Shown: positions 1-11,322 of the stretch, piece after piece | Layout: the number at the start of each line of letters is the position of its first letter | Position numbering within the stretch: position 1 is the stretch's first letter | Assembly: GCF_001949145.1 (NCBI RefSeq) | Contig: NW_019091432.1 | Location: 5,477-47,483, forward strand | Source of the DNA: Acanthaster planci | Lineage: Eukaryota; Echinodermata; Asteroidea; Valvatida; Acanthasteridae | DNA length: 42,007 nucleotides | Direction of reading: 5' to 3' | The notes under the pieces: model-generated | What the model was told of the DNA's origin: nothing | Databases searched by the model: none | Seen by the model: the letters and a program-made list of their open reading frames with translations, nothing else | Translations under genes and position numbers: made by a program

Positions 1-1090
1 TGGCCAATTGGCAGACCACTTGCTGGTAAATATAAAGGCCACTTTGGATGCCCATTCAAAAGTGTTTTTTATGGCAAATTCGGAAGCAAATCAGAATGTT
101 ACTTCAGTGGCCAATTCGAAGGCCAATTTAGAGGAAAATTTAAAGGCCACCTTTGAGGCCATTTCGAAGGTCTTTTTCAAGGCAGACTGACAAGCCACTA
201 AGAATGCCACTTTACTGGCCAATTCGAAGACCACTTGTTGGCAAATATACAGGCCACTGTGGAGGCCAAATCAAAAGTGTTTTGCAGGACTAATTTGTAG
301 GCAATTCGGGATGCCATTTCACTGGCAAATTTGAAAACCACTTTGAAGGCAAGTTTAAAGGCAACTTTGGAGGCCATTTCGAAAGTCCTTTTTAAGGCTG
401 ATTGAGAAGCCAATAAGAATACCGCTTCAATGGCCAATTGAAAGACCACTTGTGGCAAATATAATGGCCACTGTGGAGACAAATTCAAGTCTTTTTCATG
501 TCTTATTTGGAGTCAAATCCGAATGCCACATCACTGGCCAATACGAAACCACTGGGAGGCCAATTTTAAGGCCACTTTGGAGGCCATTTCGAAGGTTTTT
601 GTCAAGGCAGAATGAGAACCCAATAAGGATACCAGTCATTGACCAATTGGAAGAGCACTTGTGGCAAATATAATGGCCACTGTGGAGACAAATTCAAGTG
701 TTTTTCACGGCTTATTTGGAGGCAATCCGAATGACAATTCACTGGCCAATTCGAAGGCCATTCTGAATGCAAATTTAAAGGCCACTTTGGAGGCCATATC
801 GAAAGTCATTTTCAAGGTTAATTAAGAGGCCACTAGGAATGCAACTTCACTCACCAATTTCAAAGCCACTTGGGGCAAATATAATTGCCACTTTGGAGGC
901 CAATTCAAAAGTTTTTCAGGGCTAATTTGGAGGCATATCAGGATTCCATTTTACTGGCCAATTTGAAGGCAAGTCTGGAAGCAAGCTTAAAGGCCACTTT
1001 GGAGGCCATTTCGAAGGTCTTTTCTAAGGTTAATTAGGAGGCCACTAAGGTTGCAACTTCACTCGCAAATTTGAAAGCCACTTGGCAAGC
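1..1090. repeat. Diverged tandem array, ~210-215 bp unit
   Basis: A recognisable block beginning gccatttcgaaggt, followed by a T-rich run, aaggc, and a tail like actaagaatgcc, starts at about 158, 373, 583, 793 and 1005. The spacing is therefore 215, 210, 210 and 212 bp. Each unit is itself made of ~10-13 bp words such as ggccaattcgaa and ggccactttgg, so there is a repeat within the repeat. Copies differ by many substitutions and small indels, so the array is old or not homogenised. Short open frames across it are by-products of the repeat and have no recognisable product. The array continues off the left end of the window. Confidence 0.85.
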
Positions 1091-1430
1091 AGAGTAAGGG
1101 ATTAATTTTAAGGCCACTTCAGAGTAAAAGGAAGGCACGTATGCTGGCCAAGTTACAGGCCAATGTTAATTCCAATTGGGAAGTTAATGGAATTGCCAAT
1201 GCAGAGGCCACTTTTGTGCTGAATTATCTTTGCCATTCAAATGCCAGTAAAAGGTGCAACAGAATGGCGGACGCAAAGTCCCTAACACCTCATCCCTGTT
1301 TTACGCCTGGTTCGAATTTTGGGACCAATTTGGAGGCCCATTCGCAGGCAGATTTGGAAGCCAATTTTAGGGCTAATTTAGAGACTTATTTGGGGGTTAA
1401 GTTGCGTTTTTGATGGTCGGAATGCGAGAT
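1091..1430. repeat. Degenerate continuation of the ggcca-word array
   Basis: The ggccaa/ggccac words continue (for example aatttggaggcccattcgc near 1325), but the ~210 bp spacing is lost. An anchor box ggcggacgcaaagtccc lies at 1266; it recurs downstream and marks the longer-period array. An open frame at 1141-1413 is made of the repeat words, and I do not regard it as a gene. Confidence 0.6.
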
Positions 1431-1999
1431 GTAAATCCCAACACCAAGGGTTGGAGGTGCCTTGCATCTGCCTAGCCCAAGTCTAGCTTATAACAAGTCG
1501 AGGTCGTGTCTCCGAATTGGCGTACCCCCAGTCAAGCTGGGCTTATACGACCAGGCCCAAGCTACGCCTAGACAAAACAAGCAAAGCCAACTAACACAGT
1601 CAAAGAATCGCACGTTCCTCAGAATGTGCACATTTGTTTTGATACAATAGACTAAAGCCGACTTATGCCTACCCTAGGACTAACCCTCGACCAATTGCTG
1701 AAAAACCCTCTCGCTCTTATCACCAACAACTAGGCTTCGCCGTGGCCTTACCTAAGCCTAGAACTAGGCCAAGCCCAAGACGTGGCTTTGTCTGTCCGTA
1801 GCCCCATTCCTAAAGTGAGGTATAAAAAGTATGTTCTTACAGAAAGTATGTGGTTGTCATATCCAAGTAAAAAGTTGTGGCTCTAAAGTATCGCAGTTTT
1901 CAACACTGCTGCTTGAGAAGGAGAGAACTAAAAATGAAATCCCTGTGGCCAGTGGAGTGGTATGGCTGACGCAAAGTCCCTTCGAAAAGCCCTCGAAAA

Positions 2000-2450
2000 G
2001 ATCTTGAAGGAAATTTGAGACCCAGTTTTCAGGCCAAATGAGGGGCCAGTTCTTTGGCCACTTTGGAGACCAATCAGGATGACACTTCTCTGGCCAATTC
2101 GAAGGCCACTTTGGAGGCAAAATTAATAGTGAATTTCGAGGCCATTTGGAATGTCTACTTAAGTTCCACTCGGGAGGCCAGTAAGGATGCCACTCAACTT
2201 GCCAATTCGAACACCACTCGGGAGCAAATTTAAGGGCAACTTTGGAGACCATTTCGGAGGTCTTTTCAGGGCTAATTCGGAGGCCAAAAAGATGCCATTT
2301 CACTGGCAAATTCGAAGACCACTTGGAAGGCAAAGTTACGGGCCACTTTGGAGGCCATCTTGAAGGTCTGTTTCAAGGCTATTTTGGAGGCTAATAAGGA
2401 TGGCACTTCACTTGAAAATTTGAAAGCAACTTAGCAAGCGAATTTAAGGA
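2000..2450. repeat. Second island of the ~210 bp ggcca array
   Basis: Blocks matching the array at 1-1090 reappear here. There is gaccatttcggaggtctttt at about 2247 and gccatcttgaaggtctg at about 2353, with aaggctattttggaggctaataagga after the second. The 106 bp spacing shows that one unit is truncated. The island is embedded in the longer-period array, so the short unit is probably a component of the long one. Confidence 0.65.
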
Positions 2451-4204
2451 CTAATTTGCATGCCACTTCAAATATGGGCAAATACGGGGGCCAAGTTGCA
2501 CTCCAATGTTAATGCCAATTGGGAAGTTAATTAGAATGGAATTGCCAATTCAGAAGCCACTTTGGGGCAAAAAGGTCTGCCATTTCCAAGACGTTACTTT
2601 GCCTTTGCCTAGGCTAATTCAAGCTGATTAAGCCCAAATCGTGGCTCCAAATTCGCTTAACTCCAATCCAGCCGACGTTTATCAGACCAGGCTCAAGCTA
2701 AGCTAGGCAGGGAAAGTCGAGCCAACTAACATACTCAAAGAATCCTACGTTCCACGCAAGGTGCCAATTTGTCGGTATGTAACAGAGTAAGGCCAACCAA
2801 GGCTTAGCCTAAGACTAGTCATTTGCCAAAGGCCTAATAAGAGCCTAGGCTTGGCCTTAGCTTTAGTTAGTCCTTGTCCACATTAGATAAGACTAAGCCA
2901 GACCCAGGAAGTGGCTTCTAATTTGCCTAGTGCAAGTCCAGCCTGGTCAAGACAGAATGTGAACTTATAGGCCAGTTGGGAGGAAATTTGTTGGCCAATA
3001 TGTTTTGCAATGACAATTCCGGGCCAATTTCCAGCCGAATCGGGCGCCAATATCGGGTAAATTTGGGGCCAATTTGTTGGCCGATTCGGTGGTAAACTGG
3101 GTTCGCCATGCTCGGCAAGTGAGCTTTGAATGCCAACACCTAGGCTGGGGCGGGCATTTCCCTTGCCTATCCAAGTCCAGCTTAAACCAAGCCTAAGTCG
3201 TGGCTCCAAGTTATTTAAATTTTTCACGCCACTGCTTGACAAGCAGAGGGCTTACATTCAAATGCCAGTAAATGATGAAGCAGTACGGCGGACGCAAAGT
3301 CCCTTACACCTCATAACTCTTTTTTGCCTGTTCAAATTTTGGGGCCAATTGAGAGAGCGATTTGGGGGCTAAGTCGCGTTTGTCGTGGTCGGAATGCCAA
3401 ATGGAAATTCTAACACCTTTTGTTTGAAGGTGCCTTGCTTTTGCCTAGTCCAATTCAGCTTATACCAAGTCAAGTGGTTTTTATAAATTGCGGGAGTTCC
3501 AGTCAAGCTCAGGCTAATCAGACCAGGCCAAGGAAAAGCCTAGGCAAGGAAAGGAAAGCCAACTATCGTACACAAAGAAGTGCACTTTCCCATGAAGGTG
3601 CAAATTTTTCTGTATATAACAAACTAAGGCCAACCAAGGCCAAGCCTCTTACTAGCCCTTGGCCAAAGGCTTAAACAAACTCTCTTGCACTTATTGCCAA
3701 CACTAGGCTTGTTTGAAGTTGTTTGAATTTGCCTATTCCGTGTCTTAGCCAAGCCCCATTCCTAAGGCTTAAGTATAAAACAATATGTGTTCTTTCAGAG
3801 AGGTATGTGGCTGACCCATCCAAGTCCATGTCTAGGCTCTAAATTATCTAGGTTTCCACACCACTGCTTAACAAGCAGGAGAATTAGAATCAAATCCGAT
3901 TAAATTGTGAGTGGTATGGCGGACGGAAAGTCCCTTACATTCCACTCTCTTTTATTCCTGGGCCAATTAGGGGTCCAAATCGGGACTGCCATGTTCGGAA
4001 TGTGAGTTGTGAATGCCAACACCTAGGCTTAGCCGTGTCTTGCCTACATTGGCCTTACCCTTGTCCAGGTTAGACTAAGCCAGACCCAAGAAGTGGCTTT
4101 GTCTTTGCCTAGCCCCAGTCCAGCTTAGTTAGGCTAGGCCAAACCAGGCCCAACACTTTGCTTTACCTTGACTCGGTGAATTTGTCAGAAAGGGAAATGT
4201 TCAT

Positions 4205-4345
4205 TTCTGCATTTTTCTTATTTCGCTGAAAAATGTGCAAGTATATTTGTTATTTCAAAAATTTCTCAGAGAAGCTTCCGTTCGGTTGAATACCCAAATA
4301 TAACTGCTATTTTCCAAAATACCCATAGAAGCTTGCATTAGGCTG
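4205..4345. repeat. ~58 bp repeat island 1
   Basis: Two adjacent copies read roughly as tatttcaaaaat..ctcagagaagc..gttcggttgaa, then caaatata. They start about 57 bp apart (near 4257 and 4314). The same consensus, with aagcacgcattcggt at its core, appears in four other islands up to 7.76 kb. Confidence 0.6.
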
Positions 4346-5044
4346 AAGGTGCTAATTTGTCTGAATATGATACACTAAGCCTCATCAAGGCCTAGTTGCC
4401 AAAGACGGAAACAGAGTCTAACGCAGTTCTTGCCAACACCTAAGCTTGGCTGTGCCTTGCCTTTTCCTAACCTTTGTTCAGCTTACACTAGACCAGACCA
4501 AAGAAACGGCCTTGTTTTTGCCTAGTCGAAGTCCAGCTAATATTAGGCCAAACAAAGCCTAAGATATGGCTTTACCTTGGTCTAACCCCAGTCCAGCTGA
4601 GGCTAATCAGACCACGCCCAGCCAAGCAAAGGCAAAGCAAGCCAAGTCAACTGAAATACTCAAAGAAGCATACATTCTGCCTAAGGCTCAAATATGTGTG
4701 TGTCTTTGATAGACTAAGACCAACCAGGGACTAGCCTAAGAGTAGCCCTTAGCCAAAGGCTTAATTAAGCAAAACCTCTTGCATTTATTGCCAACACCCA
4801 GAATTAGCCGTAGCCTTGCTTTGGCCTAGCCCAAGTTCAGCTTAGGCTGGACCAGACCAGGCCGAAGCCAAGCCTAGGCAAGAAATGCCAAACCAACTTT
4901 TCTAAGTACCAAACTCACACCTACGCCCTTTTGTACATTTTTTTCCTTCCTGGGGGAGGTGTGGCAGGTGGTCAGCGGGCTTTTGCATCGAAAGACGACT
5001 CGGTGAATGTGTAAAAAAAAGAAATGTCTATTTCTGGATTTTTT

Positions 5045-5180
5045 GTTTCCCTGCACACGGTGCACATATATGTTATTTCTGGAATGTCTCAAACAAGTTT
5101 GCATTCGGTCGAACGCTCAAATGTAGCAGCACTTTTCTAAAATACTCACAAGAGCGGGCGTTCTGTTGAAGGTGCAGATT
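5045..5180. repeat. ~58 bp repeat island 2
   Basis: There are copies at about 5067 (gttatttctggaatgtctc, then gcattcggtcgaacgctc) and about 5130 (ttctaaaatactcac, then gcgttctgttgaaggtgc). This is the same family as 4205-4345 and again leads into a gaaggtgcagattt box of the longer array. Confidence 0.6.
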
Positions 5181-5609
5181 TCTCTGTATATGATAGACTA
5201 TGCCCGACCAAGGCTGAGCCTGAGACTAGCCCTTGGTCAAAAGCTAAAGCAATTCATCTTGCACTTATTGCCAACACCTAGGCTTGACCATGGCCTTGTC
5301 TTAGCCTAGAACTTGCCCAGCTTCCAAATGGCCAGACCCAAGAAGTGGCTTTGGCTTTACCTATTCCAAGTACAGCCCACAATAGGCCAGCCCAGGCTTA
5401 GGTCGTGGCTATACCTGAGCTTAGCTCCAGTCCAGCTGAGGCTGATTAAGACCAGGCTCAAGCCAAGCTTGGGCAAGGCAAGCCAATTTTCCAACATACC
5501 CTGCTAACCCTACTATGTCTGTTTCTTCGGTTTTTTACTTCCCTGCGCCATGCCTGTTACTTCCAACCGTGCTCATTGAAGCCCGCACTCGGACCAGTAC
5601 GCAAATATA

Positions 5610-5765
5610 TTTGGATCTTATAAACATATCTGTATTTCACATCTGCACTTTAAAAATACTTGTATAAGCACGCATTTTTCCGAATGCTCATATCAGTACT
5701 CAAGAAACTGATATATGCACATTCAGAAGAAAGCTGATATAAATGCACATTCCAGAATACCAAAT
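5610..5765. repeat. ~58 bp repeat island 3
   Basis: Copies contain tttaaaaatacttgtataagcacgcattt-like and gctgatataaatgcacattcc-like blocks. They belong to the same degenerate family as the islands at 4.2, 5.1, 7.0 and 7.66 kb. Confidence 0.55.
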
Positions 5766-6201
5766 GCCTTTGCTTTAAAACCCTGCGTAGAGGAAGTGGC
5801 CTCCTTAAGAGAGGCCACTGGAGCTAATTAACGTGTAAAGTTGTTTCTGCAAATGCAACAACTATTTATCACATCCTACCCTTGTTCATGCTGAAAAACC
5901 TGGTTTAGTCAATTTATAGCCTAAGCATCCCCTAGCCAGAAAAAATATTTAAAAATCCAGCCAGCCTCCAGCCAGCCTCCCCCAACTCCCTTGTGTACAA
6001 TCTAATGGATTATTTACAAAACAGTGCCTGGGCCAGGCAGTGGAATGTTTCTTATCAGTGACAACTGTCTGGAACTTGTCATAAGCTCTTTCGGCTGTCT
6101 TTGAAGTGCTATTTTGTTTGGGTGGGTATTGTGGTGCTGGTGCAGCTTGGCTGGCACTTGGCGATGCCCCCCTCAAATCGGGATAGCCTGGGAAAAGGGC
6201 G

Positions 6202-6235
6202 CCACTGTACTGTGATGTACATCACAGTACGGTGG
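6202..6235. repeat. 34 bp near-perfect palindrome
   Basis: The two 17-base halves are reverse complements except for one mismatch pair near the outer end. The axis lies at the gta/tac junction (6218/6219), with no loop. The flanking bases do not extend the symmetry. The function is unknown; it could be an insertion footprint or a binding site. Confidence 0.8.
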
Positions 6236-6760
6236 GTATTTTGGTACTTTTTAAAAGCTGTAGAGGCTAGGGGACAACCACTGAAGCATTTATATACCTT
6301 TAGGACGGACGAAGGGCTCTGCAACCCTGAGAAATGAAAGGGACTCACCAAACGACCATGTAAAAAGCAAAGCAAAGCAACCATGTAAAAATCGAATCAG
6401 AACGCAACTGTGATAAGTTGCATATTGATAACAAAGGACAGCATGTAAGGTGAAGGCGATTTCTTTTTATGGCGTTACCTGCAAAACCAAATTTTCACTA
6501 CACCCAGCTAACGTTCAGGAGATAACGTGCAAGAATAGTGGAAGAAGTCAATAATTTCCGACAAGACCTTGAAATGATCAGACAAGCAGTAAGGGACATG
6601 TTACGAAGATGTCAGACGTGCATTGACAGGAATGGTGGCCATGTGGAGGACTTAGCACATTAAACTGTTGAGGTAAGTAGCAAAAACAAAGCAGATAAGA
6701 TTGATTTAGCTACATTCCTTGTTTTCAAGAATGCGTGCTTAAAGCAAAGGCATTTGGTAT

Positions 6761-6889
6761 TCTGCACGCTTGCATGGTCTAGCCTTGTTAATCACATATG
6801 CAAACTTGTCAAAGAGCCGTTTTCAGTACCCTTAACACCGGTCTAGTTTGTTCACTCATCTGTGTCAATAACATCACAAGTTGTATACC
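6761..6889 (+). repeat. Dispersed repeat, copy A (129 bp)
   Basis: It begins tctgcacgcttgcatggtct and ends near gttgtatac. It matches 10263-10390 in the same orientation with about ten differences. The similarity stops sharply on both sides, as expected for a mobile or recently duplicated segment. Copy B lies just beyond the 3' end of the MMP coding region. Confidence 0.85.
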
Positions 6890-6990
6890 ATTGCAAAGAG
6901 GGTATTCAGCCCCTTTTAAAGATACATTTCTCTTTACCATATATAAAGCAGTTTTGCTAGTACAGTAATTTTTATCTCGGTATACTGTTT

Positions 6991-7247
6991 ATGTGGACAC
7001 CCTGTATATCACTTTTTTCAGGAATTTCAATACAAGCGCGCATTTTGAATAATGTGCTATGTACACAGTTTATACTGCTTTATACTGCTTACACTGATAT
7101 AAGCACGCATTCGGTAGAATCTTGCATATGGAATCCTGCAAGAATATTTCCTCTATCAAAAATCCAAATATACGCGTGCATTTGAAAGAATATGCCCACA
7201 TGTATACACACTGTTACAACTGATAATATATTAATGTAGTAAACTTT
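6991..7247. repeat. ~58 bp repeat island 4
   Basis: Blocks such as ggaatttcaatacaagcgcgcatttt and gatataagcacgcattcggt, then ccaaatatacgcgtgcattt, belong to the family seen at 4.2-5.8 kb. They are interrupted by a ttatactgctt word repeated two to three times around 7068-7095. Confidence 0.55.
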
Positions 7248-7380
7248 CTAACCGATTATGTATCACGTGTCGACGGATAACGTAGTAGAAAAATACTCTA
7301 ACCGATACTGTATCACCATAGAGCAGATGATGTACCAACCGAAAATGTATCAAACTATCAACCGATAATTTCACAGTGCC
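7248..7380. repeat. Short degenerate repeat built on aaccgatwatgtatca
   Basis: The words taaccgattatgtatca, taaccgatactgtatca, caaccgaaaatgtatca and caaccgataatttca occur about 35-55 bp apart. This is a small array of four units. No gene is visible. Confidence 0.6.
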
Positions 7381-7654
7381 CATTACATTCTCTGTAAAAC
7401 CGCAAATGACTTGGCAAAGGTTTCATAATCACGATGTCATTAGACTGGCAGTTGCTATGGCGCAGTTTTTAAATACTCGTTTCGATTGAGTTGTATGATG
7501 TTTTATGGAAATCAGTCATTTCTTCCTCCAGGATTGAACCTTGTCCCATACCATGTTCGTACAATGTTCGGCTTCTGAGTGCTGTGACGTCATGAAACCG
7601 AAAGTTTGGCGCATCCAAGATTTTGTCTCCGGGATGGGGAGGGCGGCCGCGCAT

Positions 7655-7765
7655 CAACATACTTTTATAAGCGCGTATTCTAAAAAGTCATTTATCAGCT
7701 ATATTCAAAACCTTGATATAAGCACGCAATTATATCCGGTATTTCCAAAAATACTGATAGATATC
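7655..7765. repeat. ~58 bp repeat island 5
   Basis: Two copies: ttttataagcgcgtattct, then a second starting ccttgatataagcacgcaat and ending with tatttccaaaaatactgatag. It is the last recognisable island of the family in this window. Confidence 0.55.
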
Positions 7766-10262
7766 GCCCATTCAGCTGATTGTGCAAATGGCCTTTTGTC
7801 ATCTTTTGTCATTTAATCAGGTATAAACTCGTTCCTAAAAAAAAAATGAATAACGTTTCCGAAACATTTTGGACAAACCACTTCGCTTTCATAAGTTGCC
7901 AACTGTAACGGGCAAAATGTTACCTGCAAGGAAAAATGAATAAGTAGTTGAGTTAAGAACGGGGACTTTTGGCCTGAGTTTTTATACTCTTTCGTATTCA
8001 AAGAGTTGGATGGGACATGAGGCAACAAGAAATTCTTTGCTTTCAACTTCGACAAGATTGCCAAATTCTGTAATATGTCTGATGAGCTTTTACTCTTTTC
8101 TCAGGCAAACCTTTTTGTAGGCAATTCGTGAGCATTTAAAACTTCCGTTATTACATTAGGCTTGCTACGTCATGTTGAATCATTTTTTTTCTTTTTTGGC
8201 GTAAGAACTCCTCGGATATCACCACTAACCATCACCATCAAACTATAGGCCTACTAGTGATAACTGAAAGAATCAAACTAAAAATCGTTTCAATTAGATT
8301 AGTATAGAGTTAATTAAACATCTTTATTATTCACTGTCATTATATCATTTATTGGTCATTGTTACAACAAAGAAAAGTACATGACATGATTACTCAACCT
8401 AATGACAATCACCCACGAACACTCAGTGTCATGTCAATTAAAAGGCAATCTTTAAATGCAAGCTTGAAATACTAAAATACATTACACAAACAAGACACTT
8501 AAATTTAAAATCAAGACATTTAAATTTAAAATTGGACGCATCAAAAATGAAAAAAAAGAGCAAAACATTCTTTTTTCCACCGTAAAGGATGAAAACATTC
8601 ATAACTAAACAGACCGGTTAAGCCTAAGGGAGGTCCAAGAATGGTTGCACGGTGTAGTTTAAACCAGTTAAGTAGTAATGACGTGTAAATGGTTCAAAGG
8701 ATACTAAACCATGGAGCCATGGCACCACCACTGTTAGTGTACCTTATCCTTCAGAACCGTGGTCAACACTGCCCCATAGGGTCATTGTCGTCATCCCAAT
8801 ACTGTGAATTGTCCCCGTGGTCTGTATTTACTTTAACTAATTACCAAAGTCGCACTTCCTTCAAAGAAGATTCCACTCATCTTATACGCTTGTACTATTG
8901 ATCAATTGACAGGTAATCCTCTTTTGGTAGGGAAAGGTATGTACAAATTGCATTAAACGATTTACATGTGTGAATACTAAAACCTCTTACTGTCAATACA
9001 ATACAGATATGTACAAATTGCATTAAGTTATAAGCATACGGTACTAATACCGGTTACTGTCATTAGCATTGTCATAGCTGATGACACAAGCCTCTTAATT
9101 TAGCACTATAATTGGTGTAACGTTTATCTTTTATGTCTGGGTTGTTTTGCCAACTGTTGCAAACTTTGCCAACTTATGACACAGCTTCGGAGAGATGCTG
9201 ATGAATGACATCGATGCTGGTGAGGCGTTCTCGTTTCATGGCATACGAAAGTTACAATGTTTAGAGCTACAGATACGTCAGCCTTTAAGCTGAAGCCGTT
9301 TAATCAAAATCGTGAGCCTAGCGGAAAATTAAATCTATTTTTTCCCATCAAGGGCTTGCTACCACATACACGTTCATCCCGCTGCCCGTTGCAAATTCTG
9401 TCGTTCTGCCACCCACTAGCTGGCAAGTAAGTACAGTGATGTAGTAGGAAAAGGTCATTTCCAGCACAAGATCACTGTAGTGCGTCAGTTGTTACACAGT
9501 GCAACAGAATCTTTCCACATTATGGGGAGATCATGCCCATAATCGTCTATACAAGCAGCCGATACGATTACAAAACAGGCTCTAACTTGGACCAAATTCA
9601 AGAGAACGCCTGGGCGTCGCAGGGGTGCATTCCTGGGGAAGTGCAGCTTTGCCGCACCCGCGTGTGGCAAAGGTGCACACCCCATTCCCCAAAAGAAAGA
9701 ATAAAATCAGTAAAAGGAGAAGAGAAGTCCAACAGAACGAATACAAAGGTTTCATGCAAATGGCAAAGGTTTCATGCACAATTTGCAGTACAGCGGCTCA
9801 GGACTAATTTCTTGGCCTGTAGCATTTCTCAATAATTAAAACGCTTAAAGATAATCGACAAGAGATTTTAAATCAGCTTTCATGGAATTGCATATATCTA
9901 ACCTGTTTCAACGTTAAAGTTCATTGTCGCAAAAGGTAGGTTCATTCATGTCCTTGTAGAAATGACAACATATTCAAATCGGAAGATGAATTCGTGAATC
10001 CATACCTAAGGCTTCATGTTTAATTATAAATTACGTTCACCTTGGTTTTTAGATTGGAAGCAAACGACTTTCAATTCTCTCTGCATGTACATAACTAGTC
10101 TTGATTATTCTCGACTGTTTTAAACTGTTTTTAGGTCTGAAACTAAATTGTGGTAAAATTAAATCCTTTGGAAAATCATAAACGCTTGTTTGACGAGTCT
10201 GGCATCAACAATCCTCTTCTAACTATTGGCCTGTGCTGAAATTTGAATTTAAAATGGCATCT
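7766..10262. other. Intergenic DNA, no gene recognised
   Basis: Only small structures are seen here. There is a two-copy ~70 bp direct repeat at 8938-9068 (each copy starting tatgtacaaattgcattaa). There is an imperfect inverted repeat at 9634-9690 centred on gccgcacccgcgtgtggc, and a 21 bp spaced duplication of aaaggtttcatgca at 9744 and 9765. The 3' untranslated region of the minus-strand MMP probably ends in the right part of this stretch or just right of it, but I cannot place a polyadenylation site. Confidence 0.5.
8938..9068. repeat. Two-copy direct repeat, ~70 bp
   Basis: Both copies start tatgtacaaattgcattaa and continue through a diverged middle to a shared tactgtcaata/tactgtcatta end. 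The copies are adjacent and in the same orientation. Confidence 0.6.
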
Positions 10263-10390
10263 TCTGCACGCTTGCATGGTCTAGCCTTGTTAATCACATA
10301 TGCAAACTTGTCACAGAGCGGATTTCAGTACCCTTAACACCAGTCTAGTTTGGTAACTCATTTGTGTCAAAAACATCACAAGCTGTATAC
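10263..10390 (+). repeat. Dispersed repeat, copy B (128 bp)
   Basis: Same sequence as 6761-6889 with about ten differences, in the same orientation. It lies 374-501 bp beyond the MMP stop codon, so it may fall within that gene's 3' untranslated region. Confidence 0.85.
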
Positions 10391-10763
10391 TTGTAAAAGC
10401 GAAGTTTATCGTTACATTTACAATGATTCTTCCTGGGCTGTTGTGTGCATGAGGCTTCGTAACGTGGGTTAAAGCAGTGCCATTAAATATTTTTCTGAAG
10501 AAGTAGGGTAACAAGTGCAGAGAACTACTAAGCTCCTAAAACTGTTTAGAAATCCTAAATAATTCTTTCGAGGCCTGTACGCCTTTATAATAAGACACCA
10601 CAATTTCTGCAGGTTTGGTAAACAAAATCGTAAGCTGTTTTTTGAGCTTCTAATAAGGGTCCATTCCCATGAAAAACTATGAAACAAAACTTACAGCATA
10701 TTGTCGAGGCCATGTTAATGAATACAATGACGAGAAAGTACAGGTAAATGATTGACCTCAAGA

Positions 10764-10888
10764 TTATCTTTTGACAGAATTACATGACATGAAATCCTTT
10801 GTAAAGTACCGAGGGTATCCTTTGTCTACCCTCCGAACTCGCTTGTTCATCCGGTAGTACCTCTTTCCACTCAAAAAGTACAGCTGAC
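10764..10888 (-). CDS. MMP exon 8: last hemopexin blade and stop
   Basis: Encodes residues 488-528 and TAA (10,764-10,766). QLYFLSGKRYYRMN and VDKGYPRYF complete blade IV. FMSC supplies Cys523, the partner of Cys337. Only NSVKR follows, so no transmembrane or GPI segment is present. The acceptor is CACGCCCGCAG. Confidence 0.95.
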
Positions 10889-11322
10889 CTGCGGGCGTGA
10901 AAAAAGATTGTGGATACATAACTCAAAGGAGAAAACTTCTGGCTTGGGTTTTTAAACTGTAGGTCGTCAAAATGAAACTACAACACAGTGGAGACAAAAG
11001 CTACATTAATCTTTAATTTTGCGGTTTTTGCCCCAATTCTAAAAACCCAAAGGTGTCTGAGGACCGTGTTGATGTCATTGTTATGTTCTAGACTGGGCAT
11101 TGCCCTGGACCCTAGTGGTGACATCGTTTGTCACCCAAACACAAATCGTGCATCTCCCATGCACCCCTGTTCTGTCGGACAGACCGAAATTGTTCATAAA
11201 AGTCTATAATGGTCATTCCTCCAACACCAGCTCACTCATCCCAGACTGGTCTGCCTGGCTTCATATAAGGCCTAATTCTGTACTCCCTACATCTCATAAT
11301 TCTTTCAGCCCATTACCCTTAC

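Larger units (their letters stand above)
1431..5510. repeat. Long-period satellite-like array with recurring anchor boxes
   Basis: The anchor ggcggacgcaaagtccc (or a close variant) occurs at 1266, 1964, 3287 and 3918. Just upstream of the last three are matching boxes: ggctctaaattat-like (about 1873, 3199, 3832) and cactgcttgacaagcag-like (about 1905, 3226, 3861). Spacings of roughly 630-700 bp, or twice that, suggest a higher-order unit. A second box, gccaacta..actcaaagaa, followed by a gaaggtgcaaattt-like stretch, recurs near 1588, 2719, 3558 and 4643. Much of the filler is ctaggc/gccaag/cagctt words. No protein is recognisable. Confidence 0.7.
5766..6990. other. Anonymous intergenic DNA
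   Basis: No protein, RNA gene or intact mobile element is recognised here. The stretch contains a near-perfect 34 bp palindrome at 6202-6235 and the first copy of a dispersed 129 bp duplication at 6761-6889; both are listed separately. Confidence 0.5.

Noticed and set aside
8-673. Open frames through the tandem array (60-96 codons)
   Set aside because: They follow the repeat period and have repetitive translations made of the same words; they are by-products of the array.
1-5510. CRISPR array
   Set aside because: Repeat units are ~210 bp or longer, diverged, without unique spacers of fixed length, and the genome is eukaryotic.
10764-10888. Membrane-type MMP with a missed downstream anchor exon
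   Set aside because: An in-frame TAA closes the exon five residues after the final hemopexin cysteine, so no anchor is needed to complete the model.
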